A DNA stretch of 49,977 nt from a virus: the IMG/VR virus record IMGVR_UViG_3300020174_001238, positions 1-49,977 of that record. The stretch is one strand, 5' to 3'. Position numbers and translations under genes: made by a program. Positions 24,427 through 33,213 of this stretch are shown piece after piece (position 1 is the stretch's first letter; each line of letters opens with the position of its first letter). A model generated the notes under the pieces. It worked only from the letters and a program-made list of their open reading frames with translations. It was not told where the DNA came from and searched no databases.

Positions 24427-26007
24427 TTGGCACAAAAGAAATCATTAAAAGAGATTATAGCGGTAGAGTACAAAAAATGTGCTTCTGACCCTATATACTT
24501 TATGAAAAAGTATTGTATGATTCAACATCCGGTGAGAGGAAAAATTCCCTTTCACCTTTTTCCGTTTCAAGAAACTACTTTAACTGATTTCAAAGACCAT
24601 AGATATAATATTATTCTTAAATCCAGACAAACTGGTATTTCAACCTTAACTGCTGGATTCTCACTTTGGAAAATGTTATTTAATGATGATTACAATGTAT
24701 TGGTAATTGCAACTAAACAAGAGGTTGCTAAAAACTTAGTAACTAAAGTAAGAGTGATGAATCAGTATCTTCCAAGTTGGTTAAAGTTAACAACTGTTGA
24801 AGATAACAAACTATCCTTACGATATTCAAATGGTTCACAAATCAAAGCAACTTCAGCAGCAGGAGATGCGGGTCGTTCTGAAGCACTATCCTTATTGGTA
24901 TTTGATGAGGCAGCATTTATCGATAAGATTGAAGAGATTTGGGTATCTGCACAATCTACTTTATCAACGGGTGGTTCTGCAATTATCCTTTCAACACCAA
25001 ATGGTGTGGGTAACTTCTTCCACAAAACTTGGGTAGGTTCTGAAGATGGAACAAATGGGTTTAATAATATTAGATTACATTGGAGTGTACATCCAGAAAG
25101 AGACCAAAGTTGGAGAGATGAACAAGAAACACTATTAGGACCAAAGGGAGCAGCACAAGAATGTGATTGTGATTTTGTGTCTTCTGGTGATTCAGTAATT
25201 GACCCACAAGTTCTTCAATTCTATAAAGAAACTTATGTACAAGAACCTATTGAAAAGGGTGGGTTCGATGGAAACTTATGGAAATGGCAATTTCCCGATT
25301 ATAATAAATCATATATAGTTGTAGCGGATGTTGCGAGAGGTGATTCATCGGATTACTCAGCAGCCCATGTTATTGATGTTGAAGCATCTGAACAAGTAGC
25401 TGAATATAGAGGTAAGTTAGATACCAAAGATTTTGGTAATTTCTTAGTATCTCTATCAACTGAATATAACAACGCATTGTTAGTAATTGAGAACGCTAAT
25501 ATTGGTTGGGCAACGATTCAACAAGTTATTGATAGAAACTATGGAAACCTTTATTATATGAGTAAGGATTTAAAGTATGTAGATACTGAACATCAACACT
25601 CAAATAGATATCGTTCTCAAGATAAAAGTATGGTTGCGGGATTCTCAACCACCTCAAGAACTCGACCTTTAATTGTTTCAAAGTTGGAAGAGTATATAAG
25701 GGAAAAATCAATCATCATTCGTTCAGTTAGAACTATTGATGAATTGTTCACATTTATATGGATGAATGGTAGAGCTGAAGCAATGAGAGGTTATAACGAT
25801 GACCTTACAATGTCTTTGGCTATTTCACTTTGGGTGAGGGATACTGCTCTGAGATTGAGACAAGAAGGTATTGATTTAACCAAACAGGCAATCAATAGTA
25901 TTTCATCATATACTTATAGTGGGGTGTATGGTGGAAACGATTCTGATGATAACCCTTGGCAGATGCAAATCGGAGATGATATCGAAGATTTATCTAAATG
26001 GTTATAA
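24427..26007 (+). CDS. Terminase large subunit (T4 gp17-like)
   Basis: This 526-aa ATP-driven packaging motor and nuclease cuts concatemeric DNA and pumps it through the portal. The ATPase domain shows Walker A LKSRQTGIST (64-73) and Walker B SLLVFDEAAF with D160 and catalytic E161. The RNase H-like nuclease domain shows VVADVARGDSSD (D301), LVIENANIG (E355) and GYNDDLT (D458, D459). The start is TTG. The next in-frame ATG (codon 26) would cut into the conserved DPIYFMKKYCMIQHP region, so TTG is preferred. It is shorter than T4 gp17 (610 aa), mainly at the N-terminus. Confidence 0.96.
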   Translation: MAQKKSLKEIIAVEYKKCASDPIYFMKKYCMIQHPVRGKIPFHLFPFQETTLTDFKDHRYNIILKSRQTGISTLTAGFSLWKMLFNDDYNVLVIATKQEVAKNLVTKVRVMNQYLPSWLKLTTVEDNKLSLRYSNGSQIKATSAAGDAGRSEALSLLVFDEAAFIDKIEEIWVSAQSTLSTGGSAIILSTPNGVGNFFHKTWVGSEDGTNGFNNIRLHWSVHPERDQSWRDEQETLLGPKGAAQECDCDFVSSGDSVIDPQVLQFYKETYVQEPIEKGGFDGNLWKWQFPDYNKSYIVVADVARGDSSDYSAAHVIDVEASEQVAEYRGKLDTKDFGNFLVSLSTEYNNALLVIENANIGWATIQQVIDRNYGNLYYMSKDLKYVDTEHQHSNRYRSQDKSMVAGFSTTSRTRPLIVSKLEEYIREKSIIIRSVRTIDELFTFIWMNGRAEAMRGYNDDLTMSLAISLWVRDTALRLRQEGIDLTKQAINSISSYTYSGVYGGNDSDDNPWQMQIGDDIEDLSKWL

Positions 26008-26020
26008 ATTTAGTTTTTAA

Positions 26021-26028
26021 TATTTATA
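26021..26028 (+). promoter_or_regulatory. Candidate late promoter element (TATTTATA) close to a start codon
   Basis: TATTTATA ends only 6 nt before the ATG at 26035. If it is the -10/-7 element, the transcript would start at or next to the start codon and be leaderless. Confidence 0.5.
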
Positions 26029-26034
26029 CAGTAT

Positions 26035-26610
26035 ATGTATAGTTTGAGTAATAATATTATATTGGAATGTAACGAAAGTAACCTTTCGGAGGCACTACAA
26101 TATCATATAGATACTAACACACCTTTGGTGGAGAATGTATTTAGATATGGTTCAAAGGGTTATTTCGAACTATATAATGAGGCACGTTCTTTGTATAATG
26201 AAGGAAAACTGAACTCTATTGATGAGGATGATATTTGGTTATTAGAATCTGATTTAGGTAAGTGGGGAATTTATGAAGGAAAAAAAGTTCTTTTAGATTT
26301 TCCAATGGAGATTAATGAGGCAGAATATAATGGAAAGAAAGTAAATCTCAATAAACCACAAAGAAGTTCAGGTCCTAAGAAATATCAAGTTTATGTTAAG
26401 AACAAAAAAGGAAATGTAATTAAGGTAAACTTTGGTGATGCAAAGGGTGGATTATCTGCAAAGATTTCTGACAAGGATGCTAGAAAGGCATTTGCGGATA
26501 GACATAATTGTAGTGATAAAAAAGATAGAACCAAAGCTGGGTATTGGTCTTGTAACCTACCTCGTTATGGTAAATCTTTAGGTATTACTCAAGGTAATTT
26601 CTATTGGTAA
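26035..26610 (+). CDS. Phage structural-type protein with conserved basic Cys/Trp C-terminal domain
   Basis: The protein is 191 aa. The N-terminal half is acidic and helical. The C-terminal half (KKYQVYVKNKKGNVIKVNFG through FADRHNCSD and AGYWSCNLPRYGKSLG) matches a domain I know from many marine T4-like phages: K(V/Y)xVY...VxFGD...RHxC...YWSC. It resembles DUF5872-type proteins. C159 and C173, with the adjacent His, could bind a metal. Function is unknown. It lies between terminase and portal, where T4 carries the tail sheath (gp18) and tube (gp19) genes, and it is one base short of overlapping the next start (TAATG). Confidence 0.75.
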   Translation: MYSLSNNIILECNESNLSEALQYHIDTNTPLVENVFRYGSKGYFELYNEARSLYNEGKLNSIDEDDIWLLESDLGKWGIYEGKKVLLDFPMEINEAEYNGKKVNLNKPQRSSGPKKYQVYVKNKKGNVIKVNFGDAKGGLSAKISDKDARKAFADRHNCSDKKDRTKAGYWSCNLPRYGKSLGITQGNFYW

Positions 26611-26870
26611 TGAATCCATATAAAGAAGTTATTGAGAGTGATGTTATTGTAAGAACTTTTTCAGAAGATGTAGAATCTGAAGAATTGGTTTGGCATAGAG
26701 ATAAAAACGATAGAGTAGTTGAAGTTATTCAATCCAATGGATGGAAGTTTCAAATGGATAACGAACTACCTAAAACTTTGAAAAGTGGAAATGTAGTAGA
26801 AATACCAAAAGAAACTTTTCATAGAGTTATTAAGGGTGAGGGTGACCTCATAATTAAGATAAAAGAATAA
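26610..26870 (+). CDS. Small cupin-like conserved phage protein
   Basis: The protein is 86 aa from the ATG at 26610, which overlaps the upstream stop as TAATG. A TTG at 26604 is an alternative. Features such as ELVWHRDKNDRVVEV, GWKFQMDNELP and IPKETFHRVIKGEGDLIIKI fit a single small beta-barrel of cupin type, with possible metal ligands His and Glu. Similar short proteins occur in T4-like phages with no established function. It sits immediately before the portal gene. Confidence 0.7.
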   Translation: MNPYKEVIESDVIVRTFSEDVESEELVWHRDKNDRVVEVIQSNGWKFQMDNELPKTLKSGNVVEIPKETFHRVIKGEGDLIIKIKE

Positions 26871-26893
26871 AGGTTATAAAATAAGGAAACAAA

Positions 26894-28654
26894 ATGGCAG
26901 AAGAGCAAAACAATAGTTCATTTTTTAATCGATTAACGAAACTCTTTTCTACTCAAGCAATCGTAAAGGTTGACAAGGATGGAAAGAGAAAAGTTGTTGA
27001 TGTAGATGATAGACAGCAGGGTGGTACTAACTTAATGAATTTAAGAGATAGGTACACCAAACTACAAAGGTCTTTTTATGGAGACCAGATGGCAGCTCAA
27101 TCGATGGCATACCATCAAGTTCGTAGAGAACTATTCAGAGATTATGATGCTATGGATAATGACCCAATTATCTCATCGGCATTAGATATATACGCAGATG
27201 AATGTACACTTAAAAACGAATTCGGTGAAGTTGTACAAATCAAATCAAAAAACGAAAAAGTAAAAGAAATATTAGAAAACCTTTTCTATGATATTTTGAA
27301 TATAGAATTTAACCTATGGTCTTGGACAAGAAATATGGTTAAGTATGGTGATTTCTTTTTACTACAAGAAATTCAACCAGGTGTTGGTATTATAAATGTA
27401 AGACCACTTCCAGTTTACGAAACTGAAAGATTAGAGAATACTGACCCAACTAATACAAATTATATTAAGTTCAAAGTAAATCACGACCCAAATGGTAAAG
27501 GTGAGTATGAAAACTATGAGATTGTCCACTTCAGATTATTATCAGATACAAACTTCCTTCCTTACGGAAAGGCAATGATTGAGAATGGTAGAAGAATTTG
27601 GAAACAAGTTTCTTTGATGGAAGATGCAATGTTAATTCATAGAATTATGAGAGCACCGGATAAGAGAGTGTTCAAAATTGATATTGGTAACATTCCACCA
27701 CAAGAAGTTGATAACTACATGCAAAGAATTATCAACAAAATGAAGAAAACTCCATTTGTTGACAAAAAGACTGGTGATTATAACTTAAAGTATAATGTTC
27801 AAAACCTAACTGAAGATTTCTTCTTACCTGTTAGGGGTGGTGATAGTGGTACTCAAATTGATTCATTGGGTGGTTTAGAATATACTGCTATCGATGATAT
27901 TGATTACTTAAAGAACAAACTATTTGCAGCTCTCAAAATTCCAAAAGCATATTTGGGATATGATGAGAATGTAAATGGTAAAGCAACTCTTGCTGCAGAA
28001 GATGTGAGATTTGCAAGAACAATTGAAAGAATCCAAAGAACTCTTATTTCAGAGTTAACTAAATTAGCAGTAACTCACTTAGCTGCTCAAGGTATTGAAG
28101 GTGCTGAAATGGTAGATTTTGAATTAGATTTAGTAAATCCATCTACAATTTATGAGCAAGAAAAAGTAAATCTTTGGAGTGAGAAAGTTAGATTAGTTTC
28201 AGATATTCAGGGATTAAATATGGTATCTAAAGATTGGGCATACAAAAATATCTTTAACTTTAGTGATGATGAAGTTGGTTTCCAAAAAACTCAACTTATC
28301 AATGATTTAAAAGATAGATTTAGATATCGTTCAATTGAAGATGAGGGTAATGACCCAGCAATGGAGACAGACCCAACTGATGTAGAGGATGAATTGGAAG
28401 AATTAAAAACTGAATTAAAGAACAAAGGTGGTAGACCAAAAGAGGGAAACACCTATGGTAAAGATAAACATCCTTATGGGAGAGACCCATTGGGTAAAAA
28501 AGAAAATCAAAAAGCGTTAAAGAAAACTGAATCAAAAGTTAGTAAAACTACGCATAAAGTTGCTAGAGAATATGTAAACGGAGTTTCAGCAAAACGAAGG
28601 TTGATGAGTGAAAACGGAGACTTTTTAGATGACGCAAATTTGATTGATGAATAA
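26894..28654 (+). CDS. Portal vertex protein (T4 gp20-like)
   Basis: This 586-aa protein forms the dodecameric ring through which DNA enters and leaves the head. Conserved gp20 features include RELFRDYDAMDNDPIISSALDIY near the N-terminus, SWTRNMVKYGDFF, RIMRAPDKRVFKIDIGN, MKKTPFVDKKTGDYN and LGGLEYTAIDDIDYLKNKLF with a following KATLAAEDVRFARTIERIQ. The C-terminal 80 residues are Lys-rich and low complexity (KGGRPKEGNTYGKDKHPYGR) and are probably a flexible extension. It lies 23 nt after the cupin-like gene and starts the head-assembly block. Confidence 0.95.
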   Translation: MAEEQNNSSFFNRLTKLFSTQAIVKVDKDGKRKVVDVDDRQQGGTNLMNLRDRYTKLQRSFYGDQMAAQSMAYHQVRRELFRDYDAMDNDPIISSALDIYADECTLKNEFGEVVQIKSKNEKVKEILENLFYDILNIEFNLWSWTRNMVKYGDFFLLQEIQPGVGIINVRPLPVYETERLENTDPTNTNYIKFKVNHDPNGKGEYENYEIVHFRLLSDTNFLPYGKAMIENGRRIWKQVSLMEDAMLIHRIMRAPDKRVFKIDIGNIPPQEVDNYMQRIINKMKKTPFVDKKTGDYNLKYNVQNLTEDFFLPVRGGDSGTQIDSLGGLEYTAIDDIDYLKNKLFAALKIPKAYLGYDENVNGKATLAAEDVRFARTIERIQRTLISELTKLAVTHLAAQGIEGAEMVDFELDLVNPSTIYEQEKVNLWSEKVRLVSDIQGLNMVSKDWAYKNIFNFSDDEVGFQKTQLINDLKDRFRYRSIEDEGNDPAMETDPTDVEDELEELKTELKNKGGRPKEGNTYGKDKHPYGRDPLGKKENQKALKKTESKVSKTTHKVAREYVNGVSAKRRLMSENGDFLDDANLIDE

Positions 28655-28680
28655 AAATTTAGGAAATCAAAATTAACTTA

Positions 28681-28688
28681 TATTTATA
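28681..28688 (+). promoter_or_regulatory. Candidate late promoter element (TATTTATA)
   Basis: AACTTATATTTATATACG spans 28676-28693, in the 84-nt gap after the portal gene and about 50 nt before the ATG at 28739. It combines both forms of the shared element (ACTTATA and TATTTATA). Confidence 0.6.
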
Positions 28689-28738
28689 TACGATGTATTG
28701 TATCGTATATTGATATATTATTATAGGATAAAAACACA

Positions 28739-29602
28739 ATGAAGAGGGTAAAACATTCAAAATTTAAGAATACTGGTATTCTATTCGAACTTTTGGTGAG
28801 GCAAATCACTTTAGAAGTATTGAATGGTGATACTACTGAAAAAGCTAAAAAAATCGTAAGGGAATTTTTTAGCCCAAAAACAGAGTTAAACAAAGAGTTA
28901 AGATTGTACGAACTTCTTATGAAGGAAAAATATAGTTCAGAATCAAGAGCTGAAAAGTTTATTGATACTGTCAATGAAGCACACAATCGTATTGACCAAA
29001 AACAACTTCACAAAGAAAAATATAATCTTATCAAAAAGATTAACGAATCGTTCAATATGGATGAATTCCTTTCTTCACCTATTTCTAATTATAGAGTTTT
29101 GGCATCCATCTATAAGATTTTTGAATCTAAAAAGATGGATAACTATGATGTAAAAGATGTATTCAATTCAAAGATTACCCTCATTGAATCTATCACATCT
29201 AATCCATCTATCAAAACTCAAACAAAAAAAGATACATTAGTTGAAAATTATAAAAAACAAGATAAAGATTTAAGATTACTTACTTATAAAATTTTAGTAG
29301 AAACTTTTAACAAAAAGTATTCTAATTTAAATGAATCTCAAAAAGCTTTATTAAAAGAATATATCAATAACTTAACAAACACAACTGGATTTAAATCATA
29401 TATACAAAAAGAAATTCCAAATATTGTGAATGAATTAAAATCAATCCAAAAAAATGTTAAAGATAAAGTAACTAAAATTAAGTTGACAGAAACTATTTCT
29501 GTTTTATCTAAAACTAAAATTGGTAAAGTTGTTTCTGATAATCATGTTTCATCTATAATGATGTCATACGAATTAATTAAAGAATTGAAAGCTAAGATAT
29601 GA
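28739..29602 (+). CDS. Conserved head-region protein of unknown function
   Basis: This 287-aa, Lys/Leu-rich, mostly alpha-helical protein lacks a membrane segment or signal. The opening SKFKNTGILFELLVRQIT and the REFFSPKTELNKELRLYELL segment recur, as far as I recall, in T4-like marine phages between portal and prohead protease genes. T4 has gp67 and gp68 (prohead core proteins) at this position, so a core or internal-head role is plausible by context only. Its stop overlaps the next start (ATGA at 29599). Confidence 0.75.
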   Translation: MKRVKHSKFKNTGILFELLVRQITLEVLNGDTTEKAKKIVREFFSPKTELNKELRLYELLMKEKYSSESRAEKFIDTVNEAHNRIDQKQLHKEKYNLIKKINESFNMDEFLSSPISNYRVLASIYKIFESKKMDNYDVKDVFNSKITLIESITSNPSIKTQTKKDTLVENYKKQDKDLRLLTYKILVETFNKKYSNLNESQKALLKEYINNLTNTTGFKSYIQKEIPNIVNELKSIQKNVKDKVTKIKLTETISVLSKTKIGKVVSDNHVSSIMMSYELIKELKAKI

Positions 29603-30042
29603 AGTTAAGGGAGTTAATTGAAGATTTAATTGCTGAAATTGAGCAAGATGAGTTAGATATTGAAGAGGCTACCACTACTGGTGATGTGGCTGGTTATAAT
29701 ACCCCTAATGCTTTCAAAGATACTGATGGTACTGATGAAGATGAAGAAAACGATGATAAATTTGTTGATACTATAAATAAAGCAAGTGGTTACAAAAGAG
29801 TTAGTGAAAATCGTTGGTTAGAATTAAAAAAAGATGAATCCACTCCAAAGCAAAAAATTGGTAGAGGGATTTCTAATGTAAACAAACAACTTTCTGAAAT
29901 TGAAACATTCCTAAGATGGTATGGTAGAATTAAAAAAGAAAGTGATTTAAATTCTGACCAATATTGGAAAAGAACACAAAAGAATCTTTTTAAGATTAGA
30001 GAAAGATTAAACACTATTGTAACGCAGATTAGCAAATTATAA
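29599..30042 (+). CDS. Probable prohead core / internal virion protein
   Basis: The protein is 147 aa. The N-terminus (MKLRELIEDLIAEIEQDELD) is an acidic amphipathic helix like the targeting helices of packaged head proteins. Next comes TTTGDVAGYNTPNAF, a motif shared with many T4-like phage head-region proteins, then a very acidic linker and a basic helical C-terminus. Glu-containing sites of the L/I-x-E type that gp21 proteases cut occur early (IAE, IEE/A). The name cannot be fixed, but a head-internal role fits neighbours and composition. Confidence 0.75.
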   Translation: MKLRELIEDLIAEIEQDELDIEEATTTGDVAGYNTPNAFKDTDGTDEDEENDDKFVDTINKASGYKRVSENRWLELKKDESTPKQKIGRGISNVNKQLSEIETFLRWYGRIKKESDLNSDQYWKRTQKNLFKIRERLNTIVTQISKL

Positions 30043-30058
30043 ATTAGGATTGGCAATT

Positions 30059-31120
30059 ATGAATATTACCAGAGAAACTATTAAAGACACACTCAGAGCC
30101 ATTATGGCTGAAGAAACTGAGTATCAAACATTTTTCAAAAAAGCTTTAGAGAAAGCAGGGAAATCTATCCCATCAATGTCTGATGAGGAAAAGAAAGAAT
30201 TTTTCAATAAGATTGATGCTGCTTGGAACGCTAAAGGAGAAAAGAATGAAGATTTAAAAGGTGACCAACATAAATTAGATGTTGATGGTGATGGTGAGAT
30301 TGAAGCATCTGATTTAGCTGCTTTAAGAGCTGGTAAGAAAAAGGAAGAATCGGTAAACGAATCTGCAGGATGTGGATGTGGTTGTGGATGTGGTGGTTCT
30401 AAAATGAACGAAGAATTCAAATCAAAAGATTCCACTTTTGAAAAAGTATATGGTATCTTTGATAAAAGAGATTACTTTAATGCTAAAGGTTTAGCAAAAG
30501 TACAAATCGGAAACTTTGAAAGAGCACTACAAAAAAACGATAAAGGTGCACAGCAAATCTTAGATAAGTTCAAAGGTGATATGGATAAGGCAAAAGATTA
30601 CATTATCCAAGTTATCACAGATAGAAAAAAGGAAGATGCGTTCAATCAATATAAAGCATTTAAAGTAGCAGTTGATTCAATCCAAAAAGGAAAACCTATA
30701 TATGGAGCAGTTGATTTAGTAAAATCAAGAATTCATAACAACTCACAAAAATATACGATGGCTCTTTATAGTGCAATTCGTAATCAAAAATTTAATAAAT
30801 GGAAAGATATCCATGCTGATGTTGATTCTTTAATTGGAGAATCGGTAAATGAAGCAAGATTGGGTAAAGTTGCAATGTTGAAAGATGTTGAAGCTGGTAG
30901 AACTTCATCAGTTGAAGGAGTTAAAATTTCTAAAGATTTAGCTTTTGAAATGAGAATGTTCTTACAAAGACCTATGTTATCAAGAAGTAGAACTGGTATT
31001 GCTATTGATAATTCACAAATGAAAGAAGCAATCCCTATGTTAGCAAAAGTTGGAATTCACAAAAGATTATCATCTGGTGTGAAAAAAGAATTTGCTGAGT
31101 TATTAAAGAAATATAAATAA
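30059..31120 (+). CDS. Probable internal head protein with EF-hand-like loop and Cys-Gly run
   Basis: The protein is 353 aa from ATG 30059; a TTG at 30050 would add MAI. The N-terminal helix TIKDTLRAIMAEE resembles a capsid-targeting segment ending in a gp21-type site (IMAE). Residues about 77-92 contain DVDGDGEIEASDL, a textbook EF-hand/dockerin calcium-binding loop. About 20 residues later comes an unusual run of four Cys-Gly pairs (CGCGCGCGG). The motif ESVNE(S/A) occurs twice, before the Cys run and near residue 263, and looks like a junction between modules. The C-terminal half is helical and basic. Function is unknown. It lies directly before the prohead protease gene. Confidence 0.75.
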   Translation: MNITRETIKDTLRAIMAEETEYQTFFKKALEKAGKSIPSMSDEEKKEFFNKIDAAWNAKGEKNEDLKGDQHKLDVDGDGEIEASDLAALRAGKKKEESVNESAGCGCGCGCGGSKMNEEFKSKDSTFEKVYGIFDKRDYFNAKGLAKVQIGNFERALQKNDKGAQQILDKFKGDMDKAKDYIIQVITDRKKEDAFNQYKAFKVAVDSIQKGKPIYGAVDLVKSRIHNNSQKYTMALYSAIRNQKFNKWKDIHADVDSLIGESVNEARLGKVAMLKDVEAGRTSSVEGVKISKDLAFEMRMFLQRPMLSRSRTGIAIDNSQMKEAIPMLAKVGIHKRLSSGVKKEFAELLKKYK

Positions 31121-31131
31121 GGATAACCGAT

Positions 31132-31719
31132 ATGAGAAACCTATTAATAGAAACAAACTTATTTGAAGGAAGGGTGAACGAAGATTCATCAGGAAGAACT
31201 ATGGTTAAAGGTATCCTTCAAAGAGCAGGTGCAGAAAACCAAAATGGTAGAGTGTACCCAAAAAATATCTTAGAAAGAGAGATAAACAAATATCAACAAC
31301 TAATCAAAGAAAGAAGAGCATTGGGTGAATTAGACCACCCAGATTCTTCAGTTATCAACTTAAAGAATGTATCACATAATATTAAAGAGGTACATTGGGA
31401 AGGTAACGATGTTGTAGGTACAGTTGAAATCTTACCTACTCCTTCTGGAAATATTCTAAAAGAATTATTAAGAGCTGGAATCCTATTAGGTATCTCATCA
31501 AGAGGTATGGGTTCTACTCAACCAATGAAAGATAACAAACTTTTAGTTGGTGAAGATTTTGAACTAATCGGTTGGGATTTTGTTTCCAACCCATCTACAC
31601 ATGGTGCATTTATGACTCCAATGAACGAATCGGTAATCAAACAAATTGGTACTGATGTTTGTGGAAATTTTTGTAAAGCACAAGATTTAATGAGAGAAAT
31701 TATAACGGAGTTAGCATAA
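31132..31719 (+). CDS. Prohead core protein protease (T4 gp21-like)
   Basis: This 195-aa serine protease matures the prohead by cutting scaffold, capsid and internal proteins, typically after Glu in L/I-x-E. Visible landmarks are GRVYPKNIL, GELDHPDSS with catalytic H69, LPTPSGNILKELLRAG and the nucleophile region GISSRGMGS (S122/S123), followed by DFELIGWDFVSNPSTHGAF. Length and motif order fit the T4 gp21 family (clan SH, the herpes-assemblin-like fold). It lies in the typical gp20-gp21-gp22-gp23 order, with extra genes interleaved. It shares one base with the next start codon. Confidence 0.95.
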   Translation: MRNLLIETNLFEGRVNEDSSGRTMVKGILQRAGAENQNGRVYPKNILEREINKYQQLIKERRALGELDHPDSSVINLKNVSHNIKEVHWEGNDVVGTVEILPTPSGNILKELLRAGILLGISSRGMGSTQPMKDNKLLVGEDFELIGWDFVSNPSTHGAFMTPMNESVIKQIGTDVCGNFCKAQDLMREIITELA

Positions 31720-32267
31720 TGAGTAAAAAGAATTTTGACATATACGATTATGTTCACAACAACAAATTTACTTTGAAAGTTGAGAACAAAGGAGGTACTA
31801 AAGTATCTAAAGGATATAATGATATTAGAAAAACTAACATCAACGAAGTAAAAATCGTAGATGGTAAATTTTCATTATCTGAATCATTAGAAGGTGAAAA
31901 AAAATTATCAAATGAAGTTAAGAAACACTTCTTAGAAATTATCTCAACTTATAAAGCATACCAAGAACAAATGAAAAGACAATCTGATATCGTTGAGGTA
32001 GCAGAAACTTTGGGTGGTATTGTTGAAGCAGCAAAAACATTAACTCTTTCAGAAAATGATGATTGGTTCGATAAAGTAACCATCAAAAGAAATATGAGTG
32101 AGTTGGATAAAATGGATAAAGCATTTGATAAGGTTGCAACTGAAGCAAGAGCTTTAGATGAAAGGTTACATGCATTATATGAAGATATGGGTAATATCTT
32201 AGGTAGATACTATGAGATTGCTGATATTGATATTAATATGGCAAACGAAAGATTAGGTAAAAAATAA
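31719..32267 (+). CDS. Conserved helical protein following the prohead protease
   Basis: This 182-aa, mainly alpha-helical protein (residues 60-175) has DDWFDKVTIKRNMSELDKMD, which I recall from proteins after gp21 in other marine T4-like phages. The N-terminal 50 residues are basic and beta-like. No catalytic motif is visible. LSESLEGE-type sites could be gp21 cleavage points. The start codon overlaps the gp21 stop (TAATG), so it is co-translated and probably a head-assembly partner. Function remains unknown. Confidence 0.75.
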   Translation: MSKKNFDIYDYVHNNKFTLKVENKGGTKVSKGYNDIRKTNINEVKIVDGKFSLSESLEGEKKLSNEVKKHFLEIISTYKAYQEQMKRQSDIVEVAETLGGIVEAAKTLTLSENDDWFDKVTIKRNMSELDKMDKAFDKVATEARALDERLHALYEDMGNILGRYYEIADIDINMANERLGKK

Positions 32268-32271
32268 TACA

Positions 32272-33204
32272 ATGATTAAACTAACTGATTTATTAGAAGC
32301 TGAGAAAGCATTCACCGCAACAAGCAAAGAAACTGGTAATGTATCAGTATTCAAAACCAAAGCAGCTAGAGATGCTGCTGTAAAAGCTGGTTCTCACGAA
32401 AAAAGAAAAACTGATAAAGATGATGCAGTAGATGTACCAACTGGAGAGAAGAAACCAAATATGTTCTCTAAAGATACTGGATACGATGCACCTGATGCAA
32501 AATCAGATGATACTCCAAAAGTAACTCCAAGAAAAGCAAACAAAGTATTAGTTAAGACTGTTGATAAATTCTCAGAAAGGTTAGGATTAACTCCTGATAA
32601 GTTAGGTAAGGAAGATTATGAAAAGAAAATGCTAACTTTGGTACATGATGCATTAGAAGATGCAAACTTCCATTCAGCAAACAGACAAATCTTCGCTGAT
32701 TTATATGGTAAGCCGGAATTAGCAAAAAGACCTGATTACTCCGAAGCTCCTGAATTTGGAACACCTGAAAGAGATGAGTGGGAAGAAAAAAACTCTATCT
32801 ATGGTAAAAGATTTGATTCAGCAACATCAAACTTTGATGATTCGGATGAAATGGTTGGGGCAATCACTTCACAAGCTTCTTGGGATGGACAACTTACTAT
32901 TGATGCTATCTTAGATAAAATGAGAAGAGATGGTTCTAATGAATTAGCAGATAAAATCCAATCATCTTTTGATAAGGATATGGAAAATAATGAAGGTACA
33001 ATTAAACTAACTGATTTATTAAAAGAAGGTAAATTCAAAAAAGAAGAAAGAGATTTAAAAAACATTGCAGGTACAGTAAAAATTGATTTTGAAGAAGCAC
33101 TTGAAATGTTAGAAGAAGATGGTGTTTTGGAAGCAATGGAACATTTAGAAAACGCTATTGAAAGAATTCAATATGTTCATAAACAATTAAAAAGAAAATC
33201 ATAA
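32272..33204 (+). CDS. Probable internal head protein with duplicated targeting-like motif
   Basis: The protein is 310 aa. It begins MIKLTDLLEAEKAF, and the same motif returns near residue 243 as TIKLTDLLKEGKF. The first copy reads L-L-E/A, a good gp21-type cleavage site, so the segment may be a removable capsid-targeting peptide with an internal second copy. Between them lie a Lys/Asp-rich disordered linker and a helical region with no recognisable enzyme motif. The C-terminal 60 residues form an acidic helix pair (EEALEMLEEDGVLEAMEHLE). Function is unknown; packaging in the head is inferred. Confidence 0.72.
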   Translation: MIKLTDLLEAEKAFTATSKETGNVSVFKTKAARDAAVKAGSHEKRKTDKDDAVDVPTGEKKPNMFSKDTGYDAPDAKSDDTPKVTPRKANKVLVKTVDKFSERLGLTPDKLGKEDYEKKMLTLVHDALEDANFHSANRQIFADLYGKPELAKRPDYSEAPEFGTPERDEWEEKNSIYGKRFDSATSNFDDSDEMVGAITSQASWDGQLTIDAILDKMRRDGSNELADKIQSSFDKDMENNEGTIKLTDLLKEGKFKKEERDLKNIAGTVKIDFEEALEMLEEDGVLEAMEHLENAIERIQYVHKQLKRKS

Positions 33205-33213
33205 AGTAATACC

